From Clostridiales bacterium COT073_COT-073 (GTDB taxonomy: Bacteria; Bacillota; Clostridia; Lachnospirales; Vallitaleaceae): a stretch of DNA of 46,629 nt. The translations under genes and the position numbers were made by a program. Location: positions 1 to 46,629 of the forward strand of contig RQYD01000027.1 of the NCBI GenBank assembly GCA_003858485.1, given 5' to 3'. The notes under the pieces were generated by a model. That model made no database searches and was not told the origin of the DNA. It worked only from the letters and a program-made list of their open reading frames with translations. Position 1 is the first letter of the stretch; each line of letters starts with the position of its first letter. Positions 27,717-35,731 of this stretch are shown piece by piece.

Positions 27717-28826
27717 ATGGCTTTTGTTAAAAATTATTTGCGAAATTATCAGAATTACAAAGAAAATTGGAATTATGAAGATGGCTGTGTGCTGATCGGT
27801 GCCCATCAATTATATCAGGCGACCGGAGATGAGTGTTACCGGGATTTTATCTTTAAATATCTGAATGATTTTATTTCAGCTGATGGAACAATCAAAAATT
27901 ACAGGAATGATGAATACAATATCGATAATATCAATGCCGGAAAGGTGCTGTTTTTTGCATATGCACAAACAGGTGATGAAAAATATAAACTGGCAATTGA
28001 AAATTTAATGAATCAACTGCGCAGCCATCCGCGCACCAAGTCAGGCAGTTTTTTTCATAAAATGCTTTATCCCAATCAAATTTGGCTGGATGGTTTGTAT
28101 ATGGCTCAGCCCTTTTATATGGAATATGAAACCAAATTTAATAAAATGAATCAATATCAGGATATTTTAAATCAATTCAGAAATGTAAAAAAGTATTTAT
28201 TTGATCAAACATCCGGTTTGTATTACCATGCTTATGATGAAACAAAGACTATTTTTTGGGCAAACAAAGTGACTGGTTGCTCAAAAAATTTCTGGCTGCG
28301 CTCGATCGGTTGGTATATGATGGCCTTGGTTGATACCATGGCAGCCATGAGCAGAGAAATTTATGAGCAGTATGACGAGTACAGAAGTTTATTAAAAGAA
28401 ATCGTGGATAATATTTTGCGGTATCAGGATCCGGACAGTCATTTGTTTTATCAGGTGGTTGACCAGGGAAAAACAGACGGAAACTATTTGGAGACTTCAG
28501 GAACGGCCATGATTGCATATGCTGTTTTGAAAGCATGCAATCTGCAAATTTTATCAAAAGAAAAATATTTAGACAGAGGAAAAGAAATTTTTGACAGTTT
28601 AACTACCCAAAAACTGGTTGAGGAAAATGGTCAAACCATCTTAAAGGATATTTGCTTAGTTGCCGGTTTGGGACCAGAGGATAATTTAAAGCGCGATGGC
28701 AGTGTGGAATATTATCTGTCTGAGCCAAGAGTGGCCAATGATTCCAAGGGAGTAGGGCCATATATGATGGCTTTGGCGCAAAGAATCATGGCCGGCGATG
28801 AGGAAAAATATAAGGAGGTCTTATGA
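27717..28826 (+). CDS. GH105 unsaturated rhamnogalacturonyl hydrolase
   Basis: This 369-residue (alpha/alpha)6-barrel enzyme is YteR/YesR-like. It removes the 4,5-unsaturated galacturonyl unit left by pectate or rhamnogalacturonan lyases. The two acidic catalytic positions correspond to D70 (NIDNINAG) and D125 (WLDGLYMAQPF); their 55-residue spacing equals that of D88 and D143 in YteR. GSVEYYLSEPRVANDSKGVGPYM forms the usual C-terminal motif. There is no signal peptide, so it acts in the cytoplasm. The start at 27717 is chosen because GGAG (27706-27709) is seven bases upstream; ATG 27711 would be too close. It overlaps the next gene by four bases. Confidence 0.9.
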   Translation: MAFVKNYLRNYQNYKENWNYEDGCVLIGAHQLYQATGDECYRDFIFKYLNDFISADGTIKNYRNDEYNIDNINAGKVLFFAYAQTGDEKYKLAIENLMNQLRSHPRTKSGSFFHKMLYPNQIWLDGLYMAQPFYMEYETKFNKMNQYQDILNQFRNVKKYLFDQTSGLYYHAYDETKTIFWANKVTGCSKNFWLRSIGWYMMALVDTMAAMSREIYEQYDEYRSLLKEIVDNILRYQDPDSHLFYQVVDQGKTDGNYLETSGTAMIAYAVLKACNLQILSKEKYLDRGKEIFDSLTTQKLVEENGQTILKDICLVAGLGPEDNLKRDGSVEYYLSEPRVANDSKGVGPYMMALAQRIMAGDEEKYKEVL

Positions 28827-29719
28827 ATAGCATGACTTTAAAAAAGACGATCAAAGAAAATATTGGTTGGGTATTTATTTTACCTTGGCTGGCGGGCTTT
28901 TTGATTTTTAAAGCCTATCCGATGCTGGCTTCTTTATATTACAGCTTTACAGATTTTCATTTATTTAAGGGAGTAACCACTACCGGGATTGATAATTATA
29001 TTAAAATTTTTACGGATGCCAATATTTTAAAGGCAATTGGTGTGACATTTCGCTATGCCTTTATCACAGTGCCTTTAAAATTAATTGCTGCTTTATTTAT
29101 TGCCTATATTTTAAATTTCAAACTGAGGGGAGTTAACTTCTTCCGGACAGCATATTATATTCCTTCGATTCTGGGAGGCTCAGTGGCCATTTCTGTTTTA
29201 TGGAAAGCATTATTCCGAACCGATGGGGTAATTAATTTTATTATTACCAGTTTTAACGGACAGGCTATCAATTGGCTGGCTGACCCAAAGTATTCTCTGT
29301 GGATCATTAGTTTACTCAGAGTGTGGCAATTTGGCAGTGCCATGGTCATCTTTTTGGCAGCTTTAAAAGGAGTTCCGGGAGAACTATATGAAGCCGGCGC
29401 GATTGACGGTGCCGGTAAGTGGCGACAGTTTTTTCAAATTACTATTCCCATGATCACCCCGGTTATTTTTTATAATTTTGTTACTCAGCTGGCTCAGGCC
29501 TTTCAGGAATTTAATGGCCCATATATTATTACCCAGGGCGGACCAATGCGTTCGACTACTTTAATGTCGTTGCTGGTTTATAATAACGCTTTCCAGGAAT
29601 ATAAACTGGGACTGGGCAGTGCCATTGCCTGGGTGATGTTTGTAATTATTTTGGTGTTTACTGTTATTTCCTTTGCAACTCAGAAATATTGGGTCTATTA
29701 TGGTGATGAGGAGCGATAA
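28823..29719 (+). CDS. Sugar ABC transporter permease, MalF/UgpA type
   Basis: This 298-residue inner-membrane permease has six predicted transmembrane helices. It opens with WVFILPWLAGFLIFKAYPM and carries the EAA loop EAGAIDGAGKWRQFFQITIP that contacts the ATPase. It overlaps the GH105 stop (ATGA) and is followed two bases later by its partner permease. No ATPase gene is in the operon, so a shared MsmX/UgpC-type ATPase encoded elsewhere is expected. Confidence 0.93.
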   Translation: MNSMTLKKTIKENIGWVFILPWLAGFLIFKAYPMLASLYYSFTDFHLFKGVTTTGIDNYIKIFTDANILKAIGVTFRYAFITVPLKLIAALFIAYILNFKLRGVNFFRTAYYIPSILGGSVAISVLWKALFRTDGVINFIITSFNGQAINWLADPKYSLWIISLLRVWQFGSAMVIFLAALKGVPGELYEAGAIDGAGKWRQFFQITIPMITPVIFYNFVTQLAQAFQEFNGPYIITQGGPMRSTTLMSLLVYNNAFQEYKLGLGSAIAWVMFVIILVFTVISFATQKYWVYYGDEER

Positions 29720-29721
29720 TT

Positions 29722-30579
29722 ATGATGAGTGAAAAAAGACAAAAAATTTCAACAGTTCTTCGATATGTGGTGTTGACGGTAGTTGGATTTATTATGGTAT
29801 ATCCCCTGCTGTGGATGGTGAGTGCAACCTTTAAAGAAAACAGTGAAATTTTCTCCAGCTTAAATTTAATTCCTCAAAAAGTAACTTTTACCGGATATGC
29901 CAATGCATTTAAAAAGATTGGTGGTGATTTGGGTCTGATCGGAGCAATGATCAACACCTATAAAGTGGTGATTTCCAAGGTCATTTTTACGGTTGTTTCC
30001 TGCACGATTGCTGCTTATGGCTTTGGCCGCTTTAAATTTAAGGGACGCAATTTAATGTTTTCCATTATGATTTCAACTTTATTTTTACCACAGGTTGTTT
30101 TAAATATTCCCCAATATGTTTTATTTAATCAATTGGGCTGGATTGATTCCAAGTTTTACTTGCCGCTGGTTATCCCGTCATTGTTTGCAACGGACACTTA
30201 CTTTGTATTTATGTTGATTCAATTTTTGCGGAATGTGCCCAAGGAGTTAGAGGAGGCAGCAAAAATTGATGGGGCCAATGTTTTTCAAACTTTGTTGCTG
30301 GTAATCGTGCCCATGCTTAAACCGGCTTTGGTATCGGTGGCCCTCTTTCAATTTATGTGGTCCAGCAATGACTTTATGGGGCCGCTGTTATATGTGAAAA
30401 CCCCTTCTCATAAGGTGGTTGCTCAATATGTGAAACTGGCTATGGATGCCGATAATGGCTTTGATTGGAACAGGGTGTTGGCAGTATCATTAATTTCTAT
30501 TATTCCTTCCTTAATTGTCTTTTTCTTGGCACAAAACAGTTTTGTTGAGGGAATTTCGGCTGGAGGAGTTAAGGGTTAA
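29722..30579 (+). CDS. Sugar ABC transporter permease, MalG/UgpE type
   Basis: This 285-residue partner permease has six predicted helices. It has VYPLLWMVSATFKENSEIF near the N-terminus and the EAA loop EEAAKIDGANVFQTLLLVIVP. The ribosome site lies within the end of the preceding gene. Its stop overlaps the start of the GH28 gene by one base (TAATG), tying uptake to hydrolysis. Confidence 0.93.
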   Translation: MMSEKRQKISTVLRYVVLTVVGFIMVYPLLWMVSATFKENSEIFSSLNLIPQKVTFTGYANAFKKIGGDLGLIGAMINTYKVVISKVIFTVVSCTIAAYGFGRFKFKGRNLMFSIMISTLFLPQVVLNIPQYVLFNQLGWIDSKFYLPLVIPSLFATDTYFVFMLIQFLRNVPKELEEAAKIDGANVFQTLLLVIVPMLKPALVSVALFQFMWSSNDFMGPLLYVKTPSHKVVAQYVKLAMDADNGFDWNRVLAVSLISIIPSLIVFFLAQNSFVEGISAGGVKG

Positions 30580-32123
30580 TGCTAAAAATTTTAAAAACAG
30601 GAGCCAGGTTTGTGGTTTTATCTTTTGCTGGTCAGTCAGCTTACCAAAATCAGCAAGTGATTCAGTATTATGTTAATCATCAATTGCTTGCCGAAACAGA
30701 CAAAGTTATTGTGTATTTGGATGGCTTAAAGCCGGAAACCAGCTATCAGCTGGAAGCGGTATGTGAGCAAAAAGTGTTGGCGGCAGTTGGGTTTCAAACT
30801 CAATATGAGAGCATTACTTTAGATGTCAAGGATTTTATGGCCCGGGGAGATGGTGGTACTAATGATACTGGTTTTATTCAGGCAGCTATTTTGGCTTGTC
30901 CGCCAAAGGGCAGGGTTTTGATCAGCAAGGGAATCTATAAGATAAGTCCGTTATTTTTAAAAAGTGACATCAATCTTGAAATTGAAGCTGGTGCAGTTTT
31001 AATGGCGGACAATGATTGGCGTAATTTTCCGGTGCTTCCCGGCTATACCGAGAGCTATGATGAAAAAGATTTTTATAATTTATGCAATTGGGAGGGTAAT
31101 CCGCTCAATTGTTATGCCAGTCTTATTACTGGCCTTAATGTACAGAATGTGACAATTTACGGGCAGGGAGAAATTAATGGCAATGCCAGTATAAATGACT
31201 GGTGGGATCCTGGCATTAAATATCGGGAACCATTCCGGCCGCGAATGATTTTTTTAAATGAATGCCGGAACATAGACATTATGGGAGTTTCCATCTATAA
31301 CTCTCCATCCTGGACGATTCATCCATATCGCAGTCATAAAATTGATATTATGGGAATTACGATTGTAAATCCTCATGATTCACCAAATACTGATGGAATT
31401 GATCCGGAATCATGCAAAGATATGAATATTTTTGGAGTATTCTTTGACCTGGGTGATGATTGCATTGCCATTAAATCCAGTAAGATTTTTATGGCTAATA
31501 AGAAATATATGCCGACATCTGATATTCGGATCGAGCATTGCTATATGAAAAACGGACATGGAGCAGTGACGATCGGTAGTGAAATTGCAGCCGGCTGCCA
31601 TCATATTTATGTGCGGCACTGTATTTTTGAAAATACGGATCGTGGCTTGCGGATCAAAACCCGCAGAGGTCGGGGCAGTAAGTCGATCATTGACCAGATA
31701 TATTTTGAGGACATTTTAATGATTGGTGTCAAAACAGCTTTTGTAGCTAATTGCTTTTATTTTTGTGATCCGGACGGAAAAAGCGATTATGTCCAAAATC
31801 AAGATGCTATGCCTAAAGACGAGCGTACTCCAGGGATTCATTATCTGGAATTTAAAAATATTACATGTCGGGATACCAGAGTATGCGCTGCTTATTTACA
31901 TGGTCTGCCGGAAAACCCGATTCAGCAGGTGATGTTTGATAATGTATTAATTGAAATGAGTGCCAGTGGGCAGCCCGATTATCCGGCGATGATGCTGAAT
32001 ATTGAGAAGATGAAGCAAAACCATGCCGTTTTTAAAAATATTGATGTTTTGACTTTAAAGAATTTTCAAGTGTTAAACAGTAAAAATGAAATGCGGATGG
32101 AAAGGATAGGGCAGGTACAATGA
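30579..32123 (+). CDS. GH28 polygalacturonase/rhamnogalacturonase-type glycosidase
   Basis: This 514-residue protein has a short N-terminal beta domain (about 1-85, fibronectin-III-like) and a right-handed beta-helix. All GH28 signatures are intact: N270-T-D272, G292-D-D294, G326-H327-G328 and R358-I-K360. GH28 enzymes hydrolyse galacturonic-acid linkages of homogalacturonan or rhamnogalacturonan with inversion. There is no signal peptide, unlike most secreted family members, which points to cytoplasmic cleavage of imported oligomers, probably exo-acting. It overlaps the upstream permease by one base and the next gene by four. Confidence 0.93.
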   Translation: MLKILKTGARFVVLSFAGQSAYQNQQVIQYYVNHQLLAETDKVIVYLDGLKPETSYQLEAVCEQKVLAAVGFQTQYESITLDVKDFMARGDGGTNDTGFIQAAILACPPKGRVLISKGIYKISPLFLKSDINLEIEAGAVLMADNDWRNFPVLPGYTESYDEKDFYNLCNWEGNPLNCYASLITGLNVQNVTIYGQGEINGNASINDWWDPGIKYREPFRPRMIFLNECRNIDIMGVSIYNSPSWTIHPYRSHKIDIMGITIVNPHDSPNTDGIDPESCKDMNIFGVFFDLGDDCIAIKSSKIFMANKKYMPTSDIRIEHCYMKNGHGAVTIGSEIAAGCHHIYVRHCIFENTDRGLRIKTRRGRGSKSIIDQIYFEDILMIGVKTAFVANCFYFCDPDGKSDYVQNQDAMPKDERTPGIHYLEFKNITCRDTRVCAAYLHGLPENPIQQVMFDNVLIEMSASGQPDYPAMMLNIEKMKQNHAVFKNIDVLTLKNFQVLNSKNEMRMERIGQVQ

Positions 32124-32944
32124 ATTTAGGAATACGATTGCATGATATTGTCGGAGAGTTGACCGAAAAATTAGAGATGGCCCGGACATATGGTTTTAGC
32201 TGTGCTCATCTGGCCCTTAGTAAAGTTGGAAATTATCAGGGAATTGGCTCATTGACGCCTGGCTATGCTCTGTATTTGAAAAAAATGTTTGCCAGCCATA
32301 ATTTGGAGGTAGCGGTGCTGGGCTGTTATCTTAATTTGGCTAATCCCAATCCGGCCGCAATGAAAGAAATCATTTCTGCCTATCAGGCGCATATTCGCTT
32401 TGCCAGTCTGCTTCAGGCGGGAGTGGTAGGTACGGAAACGGGCTGCCCTAATGAAATGTATAGCTTTGATGAACAAACCCATACAGAAGAAGCTTTATCT
32501 TACTTTACTCAAAATTTGAAGCAAGTAGTGCGGATAGCTGAAAAATTTGGGGTGATTTTGGCAATTGAGCCGGTATACAGGCATATTGTCCATGATGCGA
32601 AAACGGCCAGACGGGTTTTAGATGAGATCAACAGTTCTAATTTGCAGATTATCTTTGATCCGGTCAATCTTTTAAGTGTGGACAATCATCAGCAGCGGGA
32701 GCATATATTTGCCGAATTTATTAATTTACTGGCAGATGATATTGCAGTCATTCATATTAAGGATTATCGGGTAGAAGGGAATGAAATTATTTCCTGTGCA
32801 TGCAAAACCGGAATGATGGATTATACCAGAATTGTTAATTTTATCAAACAAAAAAAGCCATATATTCATGTCACCTTAGAAGATACCAATGCTCAGAATG
32901 TGGTGGCAGCCAAAGAATTTTTGGAGGAATTGATGGCTGGATGA
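32120..32944 (+). CDS. Sugar phosphate isomerase/epimerase-like TIM barrel
   Basis: This 274-residue AP-endonuclease-2-like (xylose-isomerase-type) barrel carries the expected metal ligands: E in LAIEPVY, D in IIFDPVNLL, H in VIHIKDY and E in VTLEDTN. It is the last gene of the pectin operon, overlapping GH28 by four bases. By context it may isomerise a uronate or rhamnose-derived product, but this superfamily cannot be assigned a substrate by sequence alone. Confidence 0.8.
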   Translation: MNLGIRLHDIVGELTEKLEMARTYGFSCAHLALSKVGNYQGIGSLTPGYALYLKKMFASHNLEVAVLGCYLNLANPNPAAMKEIISAYQAHIRFASLLQAGVVGTETGCPNEMYSFDEQTHTEEALSYFTQNLKQVVRIAEKFGVILAIEPVYRHIVHDAKTARRVLDEINSSNLQIIFDPVNLLSVDNHQQREHIFAEFINLLADDIAVIHIKDYRVEGNEIISCACKTGMMDYTRIVNFIKQKKPYIHVTLEDTNAQNVVAAKEFLEELMAG

Positions 32945-32960
32945 GCAATGGATAAATAGG

Positions 32961-33067
32961 AAATGGGGCTGTTGCATTTTAAGATTTTTACACAAGATAT
33001 AGGATAAAATTTCTGTGTTTTATCACAATATATTGTGTAAATTCTGTATTTTGCAACAGCCCCATTT
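32961..33067. repeat. 107-bp long-hairpin element, copy 1
   Basis: Perfect 16-bp terminal inverted repeats (AAATGGGGCTGTTGCA at 32961-32976 and its complement at 33052-33067) enclose further pairing arms such as GATAAAA/TTTTATC, so almost the whole element can fold into one hairpin. It is clearly homologous to the reverse complement of 36927-37035. It lies between convergent genes and may act as a two-way terminator. No coding capacity and no clear target duplication are seen. Confidence 0.85.
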
Positions 33068-33146
33068 TAATGTTATGCTTTAGAGAGAAGGGAGGAGTCT
33101 TTATATTGGAATAAAAAATGCGGGTTCTGGCAAAAACACTCTGGCA

Positions 33147-33353
33147 CTACAATAGATTCAGCAGCCTGGGGAGCCCCAAAGAAAGCTCCGGAATGAAAGT
33201 CAGCAATAAAAGCATTACAATCATAGCCACATAAAAAGGTAAAAACCCTCTTATTACTTTTTCTACAGGTATCTTAGCAATGCTACAGCCAATAAATAGT
33301 GAGGTTCCGGCCAGTACAATTGCAATGGCTCCCAGTCCTAATAAGGCTTCGCC
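33147..33353 (-). pseudogene. Relic of TRAP transporter large permease (DctM) C-terminus
   Basis: The minus strand reads openly for about 68 codons to a TAG at 33147. It gives GTSLFIGCSIAKIPVEK, then VIRGFLPFYVAMIVMLLLL, then TFIPELSLGLPRLL, which match the end of DctM-type TRAP large subunits. Upstream, the frame breaks down within AT-rich sequence, and a ribosome-site-plus-ATG relic near 33390-33412 meets a stop after a few codons. The rest of the ~430-residue protein and its DctP/DctQ partners are gone. TRAP systems import uronates and pectic oligomers in other bacteria, so this may be an earlier uptake route of the same locus. Confidence 0.75.
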
Positions 33354-33456
33354 TATTTATTTTAATATTTTCTTTCATTGAACACTTATTTTTTCATTTG
33401 CATTTCCTCTTAATATTTAAGCCTTTTTGTTTGAGATTATATTTTTAGTGAAAACT

Positions 33457-34542
33457 TTAAATATATTCTTCAAAAAAACGAATGTTATTTTGTAAAATAA
33501 TTGAGATATTTACGCTAATCGCATCGCCCTTTGGGGCTTTCCCTTTAATCAGATATTCAAATAAAGTTAAATATCCAAGATAGCCTTTTTCATAAGGGTT
33601 TTTATAAACAATTGCTTTTAATATACCATCTCTAAGCATTTGAGCACTTTCCGGAAATAAATCACTTCCGACTGTAAAAATATCCTCCTTCCTACCTGAA
33701 TCAATTACCGCCTGACACAAAGGAATGGTGATTCTTGCTCTGGCAGTATAAGCGGCGATAATACTGTGATCTTCATGTAAGCATTTCAGCAACTCCTTTC
33801 TGTTTTTTTCAGCATCATCAAAGTCCTTGACACATTTTATTTTGATATTGGCATTGACTTCGCTAAAGTATTGGCTAAAACCCTCTACATTCATTTTATG
33901 AGATAAAGAACGTTCATCTCCCTGAGCTACTAAAATCGTGCCCTTGCTCTTTTTTAAAACAAGATTCATCAATTCAGCAGCTAATCGTCCGGTATAAATG
34001 TTATTGGGAGCAATACAGCAAAGTCGGCCACAGTTTTCAAAATCATTATCAATCAAAACTACTGATACACCCTTTCCGGAAAATTGACTCAAAAGACATT
34101 GGATTTGTGGGTTATCACTATCAGGGGTAGTGAGGAGACCGTCCAGTTTCTCACCCCAATTTTGGTACAAATTTTTTAAAATTTCAATTTGTTCCTGGCT
34201 GCCTTTGGTTTTTCTGGCACTAAAAACATAGCGAATGGTATTGATATTATAACCTTCAACTTCCTCAATTGCTGCTTCACAGCCTTTCCATATATAACGA
34301 AAGTAATATTTTCCGGATTTTTCTGATTCGGGAAGGACCACAGCCACATTTACTTGTCTTCGTTTTAATGCCGATGCTACATAATTAGCTGTATATCCGA
34401 GCTCGGCTGCAACTTTTAAAATCCTTTGCTTTACCTGGCTACTGACTCCTTCTTTGTTATTCATTGCTCGATGAACAGATACCAGAGAATATCCACTGGC
34501 ATTTGCAATATCTTTCAAAGTAACCTTCTTTGATCCGGTCAT
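33457..34542 (-). CDS. LacI-family regulator divergent from nagBA
   Basis: This 361-residue regulator has an N-terminal helix-turn-helix (VTLKDIANASGYSLVSVHRA) and a sugar-binding-like effector domain. The sequence EAAIEEVEG and later ALKRRQVNVAVVLPES suit the LacI/PurR group, but the effector cannot be named. GGAGAAAAG precedes the ATG at 34542. It is divergent from nagB-nagA and adjacent to the dctM relic, so it may control either amino-sugar use or the lost TRAP transporter. Its own promoter carries a strong double palindrome. Confidence 0.88.
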   Translation of the reverse strand: MTGSKKVTLKDIANASGYSLVSVHRAMNNKEGVSSQVKQRILKVAAELGYTANYVASALKRRQVNVAVVLPESEKSGKYYFRYIWKGCEAAIEEVEGYNINTIRYVFSARKTKGSQEQIEILKNLYQNWGEKLDGLLTTPDSDNPQIQCLLSQFSGKGVSVVLIDNDFENCGRLCCIAPNNIYTGRLAAELMNLVLKKSKGTILVAQGDERSLSHKMNVEGFSQYFSEVNANIKIKCVKDFDDAEKNRKELLKCLHEDHSIIAAYTARARITIPLCQAVIDSGRKEDIFTVGSDLFPESAQMLRDGILKAIVYKNPYEKGYLGYLTLFEYLIKGKAPKGDAISVNISIILQNNIRFFEEYI

Positions 34543-34575
34543 GATCTTTTCTCCATATATTAACTAAGTTATAAT

Positions 34576-34593
34576 GTTTTCGAAAACGTTTTC
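34576..34593. promoter_or_regulatory. Overlapping palindromic operator (LacI or cre-like)
   Basis: Two perfect 12-bp palindromes overlap: GTTTTCGAAAAC (34576-34587) and GAAAACGTTTTC (34582-34593). The site lies just downstream of the -10 box of the LacI gene. The second also fits the core of a CcpA catabolite-response element, so either self-repression or catabolite control is possible. Confidence 0.65.
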
Positions 34594-34606
34594 TATGTTT
34601 AATATT

Positions 34607-34636
34607 ATTATAAAATAAAAAATGTTTTTGTGTCAA
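34607..34636 (-). promoter_or_regulatory. Promoter of the second LacI gene
   Basis: On the minus strand, TTGACA (34631-34636) and TATAAT (34607-34612) are 18 bases apart, both perfect consensus hexamers. Confidence 0.8.
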
Positions 34637-34701
34637 TACAAAAATATATATAATTTTTAATCTTAATAATTAAATTAATTATTGATTTTGCTATTTTTTT
34701 C

Positions 34702-34730
34702 TTGACAAAGAAAAAAATATATTTTATTCT
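34702..34730 (+). promoter_or_regulatory. Promoter of nagB-nagA
   Basis: TTGACA (34702-34707) and TATTCT (34725-34730) are 17 bases apart. The resulting leader is about 205 bases long and holds two hairpins. Confidence 0.65.
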
Positions 34731-34745
34731 TAAGACAGGTTTAAA

Positions 34746-34887
34746 AAATAAAACTGACTTGGGGAATGCCAAGTTAAATATTTTATTTGGATTTTCCAGA
34801 TAGTATCGATTCATTTTAGCTTGTGAATAGACCTTGATTTTAATAATTGCTGTATTTTCCTATATGGAAAGTTAGCTTTCCTATAGG
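34746..34887 (+). promoter_or_regulatory. Two hairpins in the nagB leader
   Basis: Hairpin one: AAATAAAA (34746-34753) with TTTTATTT (34781-34788), enclosing ACTTGG/CCAAGT (34757-34774). Hairpin two: CCTATA (34859-34864) with TATAGG (34882-34887) and GGAAA/TTTCC inside. Neither has a classic terminator tail. A role in translation or stability control is possible; no known riboswitch was recognised. Confidence 0.5.
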
Positions 34888-34945
34888 CAATATAAGCAAA
34901 TTATCTTGTAATTTTACAAATGCAAAACACATGAAGGAGGTTTTT

Positions 34946-35686
34946 ATGAATATCAATATCAATGTTGCTCCTGATTCTAAAGTGCTTGGTCAGAGAGCTG
35001 CCGCCGCTATTGCTGGATTGCTTAATCAGACCATAGCACAGCAGGGACATGCGCGTTTGCTTTTATCTACCGGGTCATCACAATTTGATACCTTAGAGTC
35101 ATTGTTAACCTATAATATTGCCTGGGAGAAAGTGGAAATGTTTCATTTAGACGAATATGTGAATCTTCCAGAAAGCCATGCCGCAAGTTTTCGCCGATAT
35201 TTAAAAGAGCGCTTTGTCAGCAAAGTTAACTTACGATTTGCTCATTTTGTCAGTGGAGAAGGAGATATCAATGCCAATATTCAATCGTTGACCGAGGAAG
35301 TTTTAAAATCACCGATTGATATCGGAGTAATTGGCATTGGCGAAAATGCACATATTGCCTTTAATGATCCCCCTGCTGATTTTGAAACCACAGCGGCCTA
35401 TAAAATAGTAACTTTGGACCAAAGGTGCCGGCAACAACAAGTTGGCGAGGGATGGTTTGCTGCTTTGGAAGAGGTGCCGGAGCAGGCAATTACCATGTGT
35501 GTAAAACAAATTTTATCCTGTAAACATATTATTACCGCTGCACCACATAGTGTTAAAGCAGAAGCTATTTTTAATACGATTACGCAGCCGATTGATCCGC
35601 AAATTCCGGCGACTATTTTAAAGACACATCCGGATTGGCGATTGTTTATTGATGCTGCTTCTGCTGCCCGGCTATTTTCTGTTTAA
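34946..35686 (+). CDS. nagB: Glucosamine-6-phosphate deaminase-like protein
   Basis: This 246-residue enzyme of the NagB/6-phosphogluconolactonase fold converts glucosamine-6-phosphate to fructose-6-phosphate and ammonia. Key parts are LLLSTGSSQFDTLESLL (phosphate loop), FHLDEYVNLPESHAASF, and GIGENAHIAFNDPPADF. The last differs from the classical GIGxNGHIGFNEP form, so this belongs to the divergent NagB-like group. GGAGG (34936-34940) fixes the start at 34946, against a longer in-frame reading through the leader. nagA follows, supporting the role. Confidence 0.85.
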   Translation: MNININVAPDSKVLGQRAAAAIAGLLNQTIAQQGHARLLLSTGSSQFDTLESLLTYNIAWEKVEMFHLDEYVNLPESHAASFRRYLKERFVSKVNLRFAHFVSGEGDINANIQSLTEEVLKSPIDIGVIGIGENAHIAFNDPPADFETTAAYKIVTLDQRCRQQQVGEGWFAALEEVPEQAITMCVKQILSCKHIITAAPHSVKAEAIFNTITQPIDPQIPATILKTHPDWRLFIDAASAARLFSV

Positions 35687-35731
35687 CAATTACCAATAAA
35701 TATTAGTAAAATTTGGAAAGGTTCAGATTTT

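Noticed and set aside
34608-34814. Minus-strand frame in the LacI-nagB spacer
   Set aside because: It is AT-rich with F/I/K/N-dominated translation, no ribosome site, and overlaps both promoters.
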